Assembly: GCF_000975155.1 (NCBI RefSeq)
Contig: NZ_BBRG01000001.1
Coordinates: 291,818 to 355,817, forward strand
Source of the DNA: Demequina globuliformis
Lineage (GTDB): Bacteria; Actinomycetota; Actinomycetes; Actinomycetales; Demequinaceae
Direction: 5' to 3'
DNA length: 64,000 bases
A model generated the notes under the pieces. The model was given only the letters and a program-made list of their open reading frames with translations, did no database searches and was not told the DNA's origin. Positions within the stretch are counted from its first letter, which is position 1; each line of letters starts with the position of its first letter. This document shows, in pieces, positions 42,254 to 50,529 of this stretch. Position numbers and translations under genes: made by a program.

Positions 42254-42285
42254 TCGAGGCCCTCGCCACCCGGCGGGGGCCTCGA
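42254..42285. terminator. hairpin terminator after tRNA-Gly
   Basis: A 14-bp stem (TCGAGGCCCTCGCC with GGCGGGGGCCTCGA, one G-U pair, loop ACCC) follows the tRNA by 2 nt and faces the convergent DUF1761 gene. Confidence 0.8.
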
Positions 42286-42292
42286 CGCTTTC

Positions 42293-42715
42293 CTAGCCCA
42301 GGAACAGGCCAATGATCGCGCCAGCGACCGCGAGCGCCACGGTGTCGTGCACGCCGTCGATCCAGGTTGCCGCCTGGCCGCGCATCGCGAAGCCGTCGTG
42401 GATGAGGTGCGCTCCCCATCGGAACGCGAACCCCAGCACGGCGCCAGTGAGCGCCGCCGCCCACCACGAGTCGACGCCAAGAGCCACAAGAAGAACTGCG
42501 AGCATGATCACGCCAGCGAGGTTGCCCACCACCATCTGGCCAAACGCCAGCGGCATGTTGGCATCCTTCATGTCGTCATCGGTGAATCCGACGGCGCGCT
42601 GCCAGTGGCGGAAGAACACCGGCGGCGAGTACCACACGGAGCCGATGATGAAGGTGGCGATAAAGGCAAGCACGACTCCCAACCAGGGGACGTCAGCGAA
42701 GCTCAGCCATTCCAT
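42293..42715 (-). CDS. DUF1761 family membrane protein
   Basis: 140 residues with four hydrophobic helices. WLGVVLAFIATFIIGSVWYSPPVFFRHWQRAVGFTD is the DUF1761 N-terminal signature, followed by GNLAGVIMLAVLLVALGV and FRWGAHLIHDGFAMRGQAATWIDGVHDTVALAVAGAIIGLFL. The role is unknown. Located on the minus strand directly after the tRNA-Gly terminator. Confidence 0.88.
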   Translation of the reverse strand: MEWLSFADVPWLGVVLAFIATFIIGSVWYSPPVFFRHWQRAVGFTDDDMKDANMPLAFGQMVVGNLAGVIMLAVLLVALGVDSWWAAALTGAVLGFAFRWGAHLIHDGFAMRGQAATWIDGVHDTVALAVAGAIIGLFLG

Positions 42716-42781
42716 GAGGTGCTCCTTTCACGGCCGACTCCACCGAGAACCGTCGGCTAGGGGCGGCCGGCGGTCGAAAGT

Positions 42782-42804
42782 CCGCCGAGTATGTTCGGCC
42801 AGGG
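42782..42804. repeat. short intergenic palindrome, copy C
   Basis: On the minus strand it reads CCCTGGCCGAACATACTCGG then CGG, identical to copy A (25204-25229) over about 22 bp. It ends at the stop codon of the SRPBCC gene. Confidence 0.6.
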
Positions 42805-43284
42805 CTAGAGGGGGTCTGCGGCGGCGCGGCGTTCTGCTTCCTTGGCGATGTCCGCCAGGTCCGCCTCCAGCGCCTTGCGGGAGGCCTTCATGCCCCCGGC
42901 CCCAAAGAGCGTCCACCCCCACCGCTGCATGAGCGACTGGTCGCGCGGGGCACCCGTGAAGGCGCAGGTGAGGACGGCACCGTCTGCCTCGGGCTCCACC
43001 CTGAACTCCGTCGTGTAATAGACCCCATGCGACAGGGACCCCACCGTGGTGGACTCTGGTGCATTCACACCCGTGACTTCCATGACCTCGGACGCCTCCG
43101 CGCCGAACATTTTGCGCGTCTCACGCCACCGCGTGCCGACCTCGTAGCCGTCGCCCTCGAGGCGCTCAACCTTGCGGATCGCAGAGATGACCTCGACGGC
43201 GGAGTCGAGGTCCGTGAGGACCGCGAACACCGTCTCGACGGGCGCGGCAACAACGCGCGACGCCTCGACTGACCTGACCTTCAT
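42805..43284 (-). CDS. SRPBCC family protein
   Basis: 159 residues with the START-like polyketide-cyclase fold: KVRSVEASRVVAAPVETVFAVLTDLDSAVEVISAIRKVERL, then GTRWRETRKMFG and the C-terminal helix MKASRKALEADLADIAKEAE. Such proteins bind hydrophobic ligands in a deep pocket; the ligand is unknown. GGAGGGAGC precedes the ATG. It is followed upstream by another SRPBCC gene, probably a divergent duplicate. Confidence 0.85.
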   Translation of the reverse strand: MKVRSVEASRVVAAPVETVFAVLTDLDSAVEVISAIRKVERLEGDGYEVGTRWRETRKMFGAEASEVMEVTGVNAPESTTVGSLSHGVYYTTEFRVEPEADGAVLTCAFTGAPRDQSLMQRWGWTLFGAGGMKASRKALEADLADIAKEAERRAAADPL

Positions 43285-43363
43285 GACGCTCCCTCCGTGA
43301 CTGCCGGGGACAACATCCCTGCTATCACCGTAGCCCAGCGGGCGCGTGCGCGCGCGTTCAGCC

Positions 43364-43870
43364 CTACCCGGCCCGGGCGGCGTCCGCCCCGTCTCCGCAC
43401 TCCTCGATGAGGAACCGTTGCAGGACGGACAGCGAGACCAAAAAGTCGTCTCCGGCCTCGCGCTTCACGGCGCCCGACTGCAACTTCACGAGCCCGTATT
43501 CGGCGAGCGAAAGGTTGCGGGTCACGGCCGTGATGCCCTGGCTAAACGACGCGACCCGGCCGTCCACCACATCGAAGCGGATCGTGGACGTCGTGGTGAG
43601 GTCCGGCGCCTTGAGTTCAGTGACATAGGAGTGGGGGCGGTCGACGGCCACGAGACGTTGCTGCACCGTGAAGGGCTCCCCGTCCTTGCCGCGGCCCGAC
43701 GTGACGAACTCCGAACCGGGCTCACCCCAGGCGCCGGTCACCACATCGATGCGGTCAATCTGCGGGTGGTGCCGCACCTGGGCCTCGGGGCTGTCGATGA
43801 ACGCCCACACGTCCTCGACCGCCGCATCCAGCGGCATGGTGAAGTCGCATTCGATGGTCAACGCGGGCAT
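43364..43870 (-). CDS. SRPBCC family protein
   Basis: 168 residues from ATG 43870, with TGGAGG 5 nt upstream; the extension to 43924 is not needed. LTIECDFTMPLDAAVEDVWAFIDSPEAQVRHHPQIDRIDVV is the first strand-helix unit, and TVQQRLVAVDRPHSYVTEL plus a C-terminal helix complete the fold. Ligand unknown. It diverges from the cysK leader region. Confidence 0.8.
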   Translation of the reverse strand: MPALTIECDFTMPLDAAVEDVWAFIDSPEAQVRHHPQIDRIDVVTGAWGEPGSEFVTSGRGKDGEPFTVQQRLVAVDRPHSYVTELKAPDLTTTSTIRFDVVDGRVASFSQGITAVTRNLSLAEYGLVKLQSGAVKREAGDDFLVSLSVLQRFLIEECGDGADAARAG

Positions 43871-43930
43871 GTTTCCTCCATGTGCCAGGGACGATGCTCT
43901 GGCCACCCTAGCGGACGAGCCCATTGGTTG

Positions 43931-43959
43931 TTGCTCACCGGGGGCATCGGCGCTAGCCT
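43931..43959 (+). promoter_or_regulatory. promoter of the cysK leader
   Basis: TTGCTC (43931-43936), a 17-bp spacer and TAGCCT (43954-43959) form a good promoter, placing the transcription start near 43966 and giving a 24-nt leader with the ribosome site GGAGGG (43976-43981). Confidence 0.6.
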
Positions 43960-43989
43960 GACGCTATTCGCACTCGGAGGGACCGCGAC

Positions 43990-44097
43990 ATGAGCAACGG
44001 CACGCGCACTGACGCGACGTTTGCCCGCGCCTCCCTGATGTGTTCAAGCCCCTCCTGCATGTGTTCGTGCATGTGCGGCGAGGGCTGCTGTCTGTAG
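43990..44097 (+). CDS. Cys-rich leader peptide upstream of cysK
   Basis: 35 codons, too short to be listed as a normal gene. The first 16 residues are ordinary ([16 protein letters not shown]); the last 19 read [19 protein letters not shown], with seven Cys and two Met. GGAGGG lies 8 nt before the ATG. The stop codon TAG (44095-44097) is followed at once by a large inverted repeat. In mycobacteria, short polycysteine ORFs act as cysteine-responsive attenuators of downstream genes; here the downstream genes are cysK and cysE, the cysteine pathway itself. Stalling at Cys codons when charged tRNA-Cys is scarce would raise cysK expression. The peptide is likely to act through its translation, not as a product. 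Confidence 0.75.
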   Translation: MSNGTRTDATFARASLMCSSPSCMCSCMCGEGCCL

Positions 44098-44152
44098 AGC
44101 GCTGGCACCAGCCCGCGGCTACGTCCGCGGATACGCGCAAGCCGCCAGCGCT
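44098..44152 (+). promoter_or_regulatory. attenuator-like hairpin directly after the leader stop codon
   Basis: AGCGCTGGC (44098-44106) pairs perfectly with GCCAGCGCT (44144-44152). Inside, CCGCGG (44113-44118) can pair with CCGCGG (44125-44130). The arm starts one base after the leader stop, so a ribosome on the last Cys codons would cover or free it. No T-run follows, so Rho-dependent polarity is more likely than an intrinsic terminator. Confidence 0.6.
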
Positions 44153-44240
44153 CGTCCCCAGGAATCACCCCGATTCACCTCGCGTTACCCCCATCAGTCG
44201 CGTCCATACCGGGCGCTCCACAACCGAAGGAAGAGAACCC

Positions 44241-45176
44241 ATGGCCAAGATCTATGAGGACGCCACTGCCCTCATCGGTAACACCCCGCTCGTGAAGATC
44301 AATGCGCTCGCCGACGGCGCCGGCGCCACCGTGCTGGGCAAGCTCGAGTTCTACAACCCCGCCAACTCCGTGAAGGACCGCCTGGGTGTCGCGATCGTCG
44401 ACGCCGCAGAAAAGGAAGGCTCCCTCAAGCCCGGCGGCACCATCGTCGAGGCCACCTCCGGCAACACCGGAATCGCCCTGGCCATGGTGGGTGCAGCCCG
44501 CGGCTACAACGTGGTGCTCGCCATGCCGGAGACCATGTCCAAGGAGCGTCGCGCACTGCTGCGCGCCTTCGGTGCCGAACTGGTCCTGACCCCCGGACCC
44601 GAGGGCATGAAGGGCGCAGTCGAGGCTGCCAACAAGATCGCCGAGGAGCGTCCCGGCTCCATCCTCGCCCGCCAGTTCGCGAACGAGGCCAACCCCGAGA
44701 TCCACCGCCGCACCACTGCGGAGGAGATCTGGAACGACACCGACGGCGAGGTCGACATTGTCGTCGCCGGAATCGGTACCGGCGGCACCATCACCGGCGT
44801 GGGCGAGGTACTCAAGGCGAAGAAGCCTTCCGTGCAGATCGTTGCCGTGGAGCCCAAGGAATCCGCAATTCTCAACGGCGGCCAGGCTGGCCCCCACAAG
44901 ATCCAGGGAATCGGCGCGAACTTTGTGCCCGAGGTCCTGAACACCGAGATCTACGACGAGGTCTTCGACGTGGACTCCGAGACCGCCATCGCGACCGCGC
45001 GCGCCGCTGCCCGCAAGGACGGCCTGCTGGTGGGCATCTCCTCCGGCGCTGCCCTGCACGCCGCGATCGAGATCGCCAAGCGCCCTGAAAACGCCGGCAA
45101 GACCATCGTGACGATCATCCCGTCCTTCGGTGAGCGCTACCTGTCGTCGGTGCTGTACGCCGACCTGATGGACTAA
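44241..45176 (+). CDS. cysK: cysteine synthase A
   Basis: 311 residues. The PLP lysine is Lys45 in [11 protein letters not shown], the substrate loop is TSGNTGIA and the phosphate loop is [21 protein letters not shown] near the C terminus is a typical CysK end. The enzyme makes L-cysteine from O-acetylserine and sulfide. GAAGGAAG precedes the ATG. cysE starts 16 nt after its stop, so both are co-transcribed and share the Cys-rich leader. Confidence 0.97.
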   Translation: MAKIYEDATALIGNTPLVKINALADGAGATVLGKLEFYNPANSVKDRLGVAIVDAAEKEGSLKPGGTIVEATSGNTGIALAMVGAARGYNVVLAMPETMSKERRALLRAFGAELVLTPGPEGMKGAVEAANKIAEERPGSILARQFANEANPEIHRRTTAEEIWNDTDGEVDIVVAGIGTGGTITGVGEVLKAKKPSVQIVAVEPKESAILNGGQAGPHKIQGIGANFVPEVLNTEIYDEVFDVDSETAIATARAAARKDGLLVGISSGAALHAAIEIAKRPENAGKTIVTIIPSFGERYLSSVLYADLMD

Positions 45177-45192
45177 GGAGCACCCTTCACGC

Positions 45193-45846
45193 ATGTCTGA
45201 CCGCATTGGCCCTCTGGGACTGGCCCTCGAGGACATCCGCACCGCCAGGCGCCGCGACCCCGCGGCACGTTCAAACCTGGTGATTGCGCTGTCCTACCAG
45301 GGCGTCCACGCCGTGTGGCACCACCGGGTGGCGCACTGGCTGTGGAACCACGGTCTCAAAAGCTACGGGCGACTGTGGTCGCAGCATGCGCGGCGTCGCA
45401 CCGGGATCGAGATCCACCCCGGTGCGACGCTGGGTCGCCGCGTCTTCATTGATCACGGCATGGGCGTCGTCATTGGGGAGACGGCCGTGGTCGGCAACGA
45501 CGTCCTGCTCTTTCACGGCGTCACTCTGGGCGGCACGACAATGAGCCCTGGAAAACGCCACCCCACCCTGGGCGACCGCGTGGTCGTGGGCGCAGGCGCC
45601 AAGGTCCTGGGACCCGTGCACGTGGGCTGTGATGCGCGCATTGGCGCCAACGCCGTACTGGTGCGCGATGTCCCCGAGGGCGCCACCGCCGTAGGCATCC
45701 CCGCCAAGATTCGCAATCACCCGTCGGAGCGGGAAGCCTCAACTGCGGCATCGGCCGTGGACTCGGGTGACTCGCAGCATCATCCAGACCCGGATGCGCC
45801 GCCCATCGACGTGGAACAACGCGAGCCCGCGATGTACTACATCTAA
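45193..45846 (+). CDS. cysE: serine O-acetyltransferase
   Basis: 217 residues. Short-form (EpsC-type) enzyme with an N-terminal helix bundle ([25 protein letters not shown]) and a left-handed beta-helix ([39 protein letters not shown]), with catalytic His in IDHG. It makes O-acetylserine for CysK. The C-terminal 40 residues are acidic and His-rich ([21 protein letters not shown]) and extend beyond the helix, perhaps for contact with CysK, which normally binds the CysE tail; the terminal residues are MYYI and a terminal Ile is the usual CysK-binding residue. Confidence 0.95.
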   Translation: MSDRIGPLGLALEDIRTARRRDPAARSNLVIALSYQGVHAVWHHRVAHWLWNHGLKSYGRLWSQHARRRTGIEIHPGATLGRRVFIDHGMGVVIGETAVVGNDVLLFHGVTLGGTTMSPGKRHPTLGDRVVVGAGAKVLGPVHVGCDARIGANAVLVRDVPEGATAVGIPAKIRNHPSEREASTAASAVDSGDSQHHPDPDAPPIDVEQREPAMYYI

Positions 45847-45945
45847 CGTGCCTGGCACCCGCCAGCCGCAATCGCTTTCCCCGGCGCGTGTAGTGCAGTA
45901 GTTCACTTTCACTCCCGCTTTCGAGAACATCGCGCTACAGTGTCA

Positions 45946-46034
45946 AACAGAGCACACGCTCGACACACGTGGCGCGCCCCTCAGCCGCGCCAACGACGAA
46001 GGGCCCCCGCCTCACGGCGGGGGCCCTTTGTCGT
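45946..46034 (+). ncRNA. candidate small RNA between cysE and dps
   Basis: A TACAGT hexamer (45934-45939) lies about 50 nt before a strong hairpin terminator (45993-46034), with no convincing ORF between them and no downstream gene on this strand. A transcript of about 90 nt is possible. The terminator may simply serve cysE and dps, so support is weak. Confidence 0.25.
45993..46034. terminator. bidirectional hairpin terminator of cysKE and dps
   Basis: GAAGGGCCCCCGCC pairs with GGCGGGGGCCCTTT around the loop TCAC; the stem can extend into flanking CGAC/GTCG to about 19 bp. It sits between the convergent cysE and dps genes. Confidence 0.85.
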
Positions 46035-46069
46035 GCCAGGCGTACGGGCCTTAGCCCGGGCATCGGTCC

Positions 46070-46549
46070 TTAAGAAGCGAACGCGCGCAGCATCCAGGCG
46101 GTCTCCTCGTGGAACGCCAGGCGAGCGTTGTAGAGGTCCGCGGTTGCGCCGTCGCCAGCTTCATCGGCGGCCTCGGATAGCGGGCGAATCAGCTCCGCCG
46201 CCTTCTCGTGATCGCGCTGCAGGTTCGTCACCATCGTCATCGCGTCATCCGTGGGCTCATGGTCCTTGAGGCTCGTGAGCTCAAGCATCTCCGCCATGGA
46301 GCCGGGCGAGACATCCCCGAGCGCCCGAATTCGCTCGGCAAGTTCGTCGGCAGCAAGGAACAGCGCGTTGTACTGCTCTTCCAGCATCAAGTGGAGCGAG
46401 CGGAAGTGCGGGCCCGTGACGTTCCAGTGGTAGCCCTGCGTCTTGAGGTACAGCGTGAAGGTGTTCGCAAGGGTCTGCGCCAAGCCGGCGTTGATCTCCT
46501 TGAGGTGTGCTTCGTCGATCCCAATCGCGGGGGTCGTGGCGTCAGCCAT
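46070..46549 (-). CDS. dps: DNA protection during starvation protein, ferritin-like
   Basis: 159 residues with the Dps four-helix bundle. The ferroxidase ligands are in TLYLKTQGYHWNVTGPHFRSLHLMLEEQYNALFLAADELAERIRALG (His from YHWN, Asp/Glu from LxADELAER). Dps oxidises and stores iron and shields DNA during stress; near haem-uptake genes this fits iron handling, though the distance is 30 kb. GGAAGGAG precedes the ATG. Confidence 0.93.
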   Translation of the reverse strand: MADATTPAIGIDEAHLKEINAGLAQTLANTFTLYLKTQGYHWNVTGPHFRSLHLMLEEQYNALFLAADELAERIRALGDVSPGSMAEMLELTSLKDHEPTDDAMTMVTNLQRDHEKAAELIRPLSEAADEAGDGATADLYNARLAFHEETAWMLRAFAS

Positions 46550-46669
46550 GAAACTGCTCCTTCCAATCGTCGTACGGGATACATGGAGGTAACGGCTGGG
46601 TCACAGTGATCATTCCCGCCCCTGTCCGGCCCGCGGGAATGGCCTCAGCGCGGGTACGGTTCTAGAGAT

Positions 46670-47176
46670 ATGGACACTTCGCAGCCCATCCCGTCAGTGC
46701 CCGTCGACGGCCCCTCCTGCCCTGCCCCGTCGAGCGATCACGCGCCCGAGGACGCTGTCCTGGCGCAAGCGCTGAGCCAGGCGAAAACGGTCGCAGTCGT
46801 CGGCGCCTCCCCCAACGATCACCGCACGTCCTACGCGATCGCGGTGTGGCTCATGGAGAACACGCCCTACGAGGTATTCCTCGTCAACCCCATGGCTGTG
46901 GGCGAGGAGATTCGCGGCCACGCCTTCTACGCCTCACTCGCCGACCTGCCGGTGACACCGGACATTGTCGACGTGTTCCGCCGCAGCGAGCATGTGCCGC
47001 CGGTGGCCGATGAGGCCGTCGCCGTAGGCGCGCGCATGCTGTGGATGCAGTTGGGCGTGGTCAATGAGGAGGCCGCCTCCACCGCACGGTCGGGAGGCCT
47101 TACCGTGGTGCAGAACCACTGCATCAAGGTCGAGTACGCGCGCCTGCGTGATCAGATCGAAGCGCACCACGCGTAA
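46670..47176 (+). CDS. CoA-binding domain protein, YccU-like
   Basis: 168 residues. After a Ser/Pro-rich N terminus (about 30 residues), a Rossmann domain reads KTVAVVGASPNDHRTSYAIAVWLMENTPYEVFLVNP, then DIVDVFRRSEHVPPVADEAVAVGARMLWMQLGVVNEEA, and a late NHCIKVEYARL with a conserved Cys. This is the YccU/succinyl-CoA-synthetase-like CoA-binding family; biological role unknown. Confidence 0.9.
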   Translation: MDTSQPIPSVPVDGPSCPAPSSDHAPEDAVLAQALSQAKTVAVVGASPNDHRTSYAIAVWLMENTPYEVFLVNPMAVGEEIRGHAFYASLADLPVTPDIVDVFRRSEHVPPVADEAVAVGARMLWMQLGVVNEEAASTARSGGLTVVQNHCIKVEYARLRDQIEAHHA

Positions 47177-47218
47177 CTCGCCCGGCCGGCGCAATGGCCC
47201 GGTGCCACAATGGTGCGC

Positions 47219-48478
47219 ATGACGACTCCTGACGGCTACCGCCGTGTCTCGCTCGACCAAAGTCGCTCTCGGGAAATGCTTCACATCGATGCCTTCGCGT
47301 TCGCGTTCACGGTGCCCGCCAAGGACGAGGGCTTTCTCGACACCGTGGTGCCGTGGGAGCGCGCCCGCGCTCTCGAGGTGGCCGATGCCTCCCGCGGCAA
47401 GGTCGGCACGCTCGCTGCCACGCACGCGAGTTTTGAGTTCTCGATGCGCGTGCCTGGTGGCGCTGAAGTCCCCACCTCTGGGCTGACGTGGGTAGGGGTG
47501 CACCCCGGTCACCGGCGGCGCGGGCTCTTGCGCGACATGATCGCCGATCACTTTGAGCGCTCGCTCGCACGCGGCGAACATATCTCCGTCCTCATCGCTG
47601 CCGAGACGGAGATTTACCAGCGATTTGGCTACGGGCTCGCCACCGTCGATGTCCAGATGGACTTAGGGCGCGGGGTGGGCCTGCGAGAGCTACCCGAGGC
47701 GGACAGCCTCACAGTAGAGATCGACACCGCCTCCGTGAGCGAGCACGGCCCCATCATTTCCCAGGTGCAGTCTCAGATGACGAGGCCTGGGATGCTCACG
47801 CGCTTTGCGTCACACACCCTCGAAGACCTCTTCACTGACCTCGAGGTGGATCGCGAGGGTGCCGAGCAACTACGCATTGTCGTGATCCGCGACGGCGACA
47901 CCCCCGTAGCGTGGGCACTGTTTCAGCGCAAGCAGGATTGGGGCGCCACCGGAGCCTCGGGGCGCACGCGGGTGCGGGTATGGGGAGCGCTCACCGCAGC
48001 CGCCACGCAACGACTGTTCACTGTGCTGTGCGACTTTGACCTCATGACCTCCACGGGCGTAGGCGGCTTCGCGCCCGACGACCCGCTGATTTTGCGCCTC
48101 AAGGACGTGCGCGGCGCCAAGCTCGCGATCAAAGACAAGTTGTGGCTGCGCGTCCTCGACGTCCCCGCCGCGCTTGAGGCCCGCGCCTACAGCGCGGACT
48201 GCGACGTCACCGTCGCGATCACCGACGAACAACTGCCTAACAATGCCGGCACCTGGCGCATCCGCGTGAGCGAGGGACGCGCGAGCGTTGAACGGGCCGA
48301 TGCCCCGGCTGACGTCACGCTCGGAGCGCAAGAGCTGGGTGCGGCGTACCTGGGCGGAACCACGGTGGCTCAACTTCACGCCGCCGCGCTCGTGACCGAG
48401 CACAAGGATGGGGCCGCCCGCGAGTTGTCGCGGGCGTTCGCCTCAGACGTCACGCCAGCCAGCAACCTCTGGTTCTAG
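47219..48478 (+). CDS. Eis-like GNAT family N-acetyltransferase 1
   Basis: 419 residues from ATG 47219 (a start at 47210 would add three residues). The acetyl-CoA site is TWVGVHPGHRRRGLLRDMIADHFERSLARGEHISVLIAAETEIYQRFGYG, with the Y-x-RFGYG motif typical of Eis. A second, degenerate GNAT domain and a sterol-carrier-like C-terminal domain (GAAYLGGTTVAQLHAAALVTEH) complete the three-domain architecture; the chain ends in a terminal aromatic residue after LW, as Eis proteins do. Eis acetylates amines including aminoglycosides. CACAAT lies 6 nt upstream. Confidence 0.88.
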   Translation: MTTPDGYRRVSLDQSRSREMLHIDAFAFAFTVPAKDEGFLDTVVPWERARALEVADASRGKVGTLAATHASFEFSMRVPGGAEVPTSGLTWVGVHPGHRRRGLLRDMIADHFERSLARGEHISVLIAAETEIYQRFGYGLATVDVQMDLGRGVGLRELPEADSLTVEIDTASVSEHGPIISQVQSQMTRPGMLTRFASHTLEDLFTDLEVDREGAEQLRIVVIRDGDTPVAWALFQRKQDWGATGASGRTRVRVWGALTAAATQRLFTVLCDFDLMTSTGVGGFAPDDPLILRLKDVRGAKLAIKDKLWLRVLDVPAALEARAYSADCDVTVAITDEQLPNNAGTWRIRVSEGRASVERADAPADVTLGAQELGAAYLGGTTVAQLHAAALVTEHKDGAARELSRAFASDVTPASNLWF

Positions 48479-48545
48479 GCCCAGGATGCGCCGGGAAAAC
48501 ACCACACGATTTCTTGACCGAACCAATACCTGAAAGACTGGGCAC

Positions 48546-49817
48546 ATGAAGAAGGCACAGGGTTACCAGTCCATCTCCGTCCCCGAGGACCGCCTCGACG
48601 AGTTTTTCCAGGTGGTGCAGTGGGCCTTCGTCGGCGAATGGCTCAAGGAAGACCGGCAGGACTACGTCGACGCCCTGCCCACCGAGCGTGCCCGCGCCCT
48701 CGAGGTGAACGACGAAGTTCGCGGGGAAGTCGGCGAGCTTGCGGCGGTCCACGCGTCCTTCGGCACCGAGATGATCACGAATGGCGGAGGCCGGGTCAAG
48801 ACCGCAGGCCTGTCGTGGCTAGGAGTGCACCCTGCTCACCGTCGTCGTGGCCTCATGACTGCGATGATGCGCGACCACTTTGACCGGTGCATCGAGCGTG
48901 GAGAGGCAGTCAGCGCGCTGTACGCCATGGAGGCCGAGATCTACTCGCGCTTTGGCTACGGCATGGCGTCCCAGACGGTCAAGGCATCCATCCCCCGCGG
49001 ATCCGGCATGTGGCCTGTCGACGGTGTCGACGACCTCACGATCCGCCTGGAGCGCGCAGACTTCGACAAGCACGACCAGCTCGTGGCCGACTTGCAGGCA
49101 AAACTCACTCGTCCGGCCACGATCATCAACCCGGTCGGTTCCGGTCGCAACGCGCGATTCACCGACCCCGTGGGCAACCGTCACGGCTACGAGAAGTGGC
49201 GCATCGCGATTGTCGAGGACCGCGGCGAGCCCGTCGCCTACGCGTTCTTCCGCCGCAAGGCAGACTCCGAGATCGGCATCCACGACGGTGTGTGCCAGGT
49301 GCGTGAGCACGGCGCGCTGACCGCTGCGGCGTCACAGAAGTTGTGGCAGACGCTGCTGGACTTCGACCTCGTGGGCACCACCCACACCGAGAACCTCGCC
49401 ACGGACGACCCGCTGCTGCACCAGTTGAAGGACGCACGCGGCGCCCGCTCCAAGGTGATCGACAACCTGTGGGTGCGCATCCTCGACGTCAAGACGGCGC
49501 TCGAGTCGCGCGAGTATTACCACGACTGCGACGTCACGTTCTCGCTGACCGACAAGCACGTGTCGGCGAACCAGGGCGTGTGGCGCATCGTCGTGGACGG
49601 CGCGGACGCGCAGGTCAGCAAGATCAGTGATGACGCCACTGCGCAGGCCGACCTGTCGATGAACGCACGCCACTTGTCCACGATCTACCTGGGTGGAACC
49701 TCGGTCGAGTCGCTATCTGCGGCAGGCCAGATCACGGAGCACACGCCCGGCCAGGCGCGCGAACTCGCGGTCGCCATGCTGTCGCCGGTGGCGCCCCTGA
49801 CGAACTGGGACTTCTAA
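48546..49817 (+). CDS. Eis-like GNAT family N-acetyltransferase 2
   Basis: 423 residues. It repeats the layout of the upstream gene: LSWLGVHPAHRRRGLMTAMMRDHFDRCIERGEAVSALYAMEAEIYSRFGYGMAS, then a degenerate GNAT domain (KLWQTLLDFDLVGTTHTENLATDDPLLHQL) and an SCP2-like end (LSTIYLGGTSVESLSAAGQITEH), with a C-terminal aromatic (NWDF). The two genes are a tandem duplication that has diverged. AAGACT lies 6 nt upstream of the ATG, so each copy may have its own promoter. Confidence 0.88.
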   Translation: MKKAQGYQSISVPEDRLDEFFQVVQWAFVGEWLKEDRQDYVDALPTERARALEVNDEVRGEVGELAAVHASFGTEMITNGGGRVKTAGLSWLGVHPAHRRRGLMTAMMRDHFDRCIERGEAVSALYAMEAEIYSRFGYGMASQTVKASIPRGSGMWPVDGVDDLTIRLERADFDKHDQLVADLQAKLTRPATIINPVGSGRNARFTDPVGNRHGYEKWRIAIVEDRGEPVAYAFFRRKADSEIGIHDGVCQVREHGALTAAASQKLWQTLLDFDLVGTTHTENLATDDPLLHQLKDARGARSKVIDNLWVRILDVKTALESREYYHDCDVTFSLTDKHVSANQGVWRIVVDGADAQVSKISDDATAQADLSMNARHLSTIYLGGTSVESLSAAGQITEHTPGQARELAVAMLSPVAPLTNWDF

Positions 49818-49832
49818 CCCCCACCCCTTCTC

Positions 49833-49894
49833 CGCCAAATGGCTCCATTTCGCTGTTACGCGTTGCTATAACAGCCAAATGGAGCCATTTGGCG
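49833..49894. repeat. intergenic palindromic element, copy 1
   Basis: Two 26-bp arms with one mismatch (start CGCCAAATGGCTCCATTTCG; 49833-49858 and 49869-49894) flank a 10-nt centre. A related element lies at 53346-53407. It is between the convergent Eis-like and rpiB genes and contains CCAAATGG and CCATTTGG repeats. Confidence 0.85.
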
Positions 49895-49908
49895 TGGAGG
49901 GTCAAGCG

Positions 49909-50358
49909 TCAGCGAGCGTCTTCGTAGGCGCTCATCGCGTCAATGCGGCGCTGGTGGCGCGCGTCGCCGCTGAAGGGCTCATTCACGAACGCGTCCGCAA
50001 TCGCTGTCGCCTCCTCGAGCGAGTGCATCCTGCCCCCCAGCGATCCCACCTGCGCGTCGTTGTGCTGGCGGGCCAGCCGCGCCGTCTCCTCTGACCAGAT
50101 CAGGGCGGCGCGAATCCCGGTGACGCGGTTCGCGGCCAACTGCTCGCCGTTACCCGAGCCTCCGATGACGATGCCAAGCGAGCCTGCGTCGTCGCGCACG
50201 CCCTCGGCCGCAGCAATGCAAAACGCCGGGTAGTCATCCTGAGCGTCATACTCATGGGCGCCATGGTCGATGACGTCGTGGCCGGCGTCACCCAAGTGGG
50301 CCTTGAGGTGCTCCTTGAGTTCAAACCCGGCGTGGTCCGCGGCGATGTGGATGCGCAT
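49909..50358 (-). CDS. rpiB: ribose-5-phosphate isomerase B
   Basis: 149 residues with the RpiB/LacAB fold: MRIHIAADHAGFELKEHL at the N terminus, VIGGSGNGEQLAANRVTGIRAAL (phosphate-binding and GSGNGE), then HNDAQVGSLGGRM. Actinobacterial RpiB uses a Cys or Glu as the catalytic base; here the Asp-His of ADHAG and the Glu of GSGNGEQ fit the Glu type. It interconverts ribose-5-phosphate and ribulose-5-phosphate in the pentose phosphate pathway. CAAGAT lies 7 nt upstream. Confidence 0.95.
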   Translation of the reverse strand: MRIHIAADHAGFELKEHLKAHLGDAGHDVIDHGAHEYDAQDDYPAFCIAAAEGVRDDAGSLGIVIGGSGNGEQLAANRVTGIRAALIWSEETARLARQHNDAQVGSLGGRMHSLEEATAIADAFVNEPFSGDARHQRRIDAMSAYEDAR

Positions 50359-50529
50359 GCCTCACATCTTGCCAGGGCTGGGCGCGCCCGCGCGACCCGG
50401 CTACGGGACGTGACCCGGGCATCGGCCCAGTGCACGCAGCCACCTCGACTGCGCGCCCCGTCGCCGCGCCCTCCAAGCCATGAGCGAAACCGCAGCCGCG
50501 CATGTCAGAGGCACCCATAGGGTGTCTTT

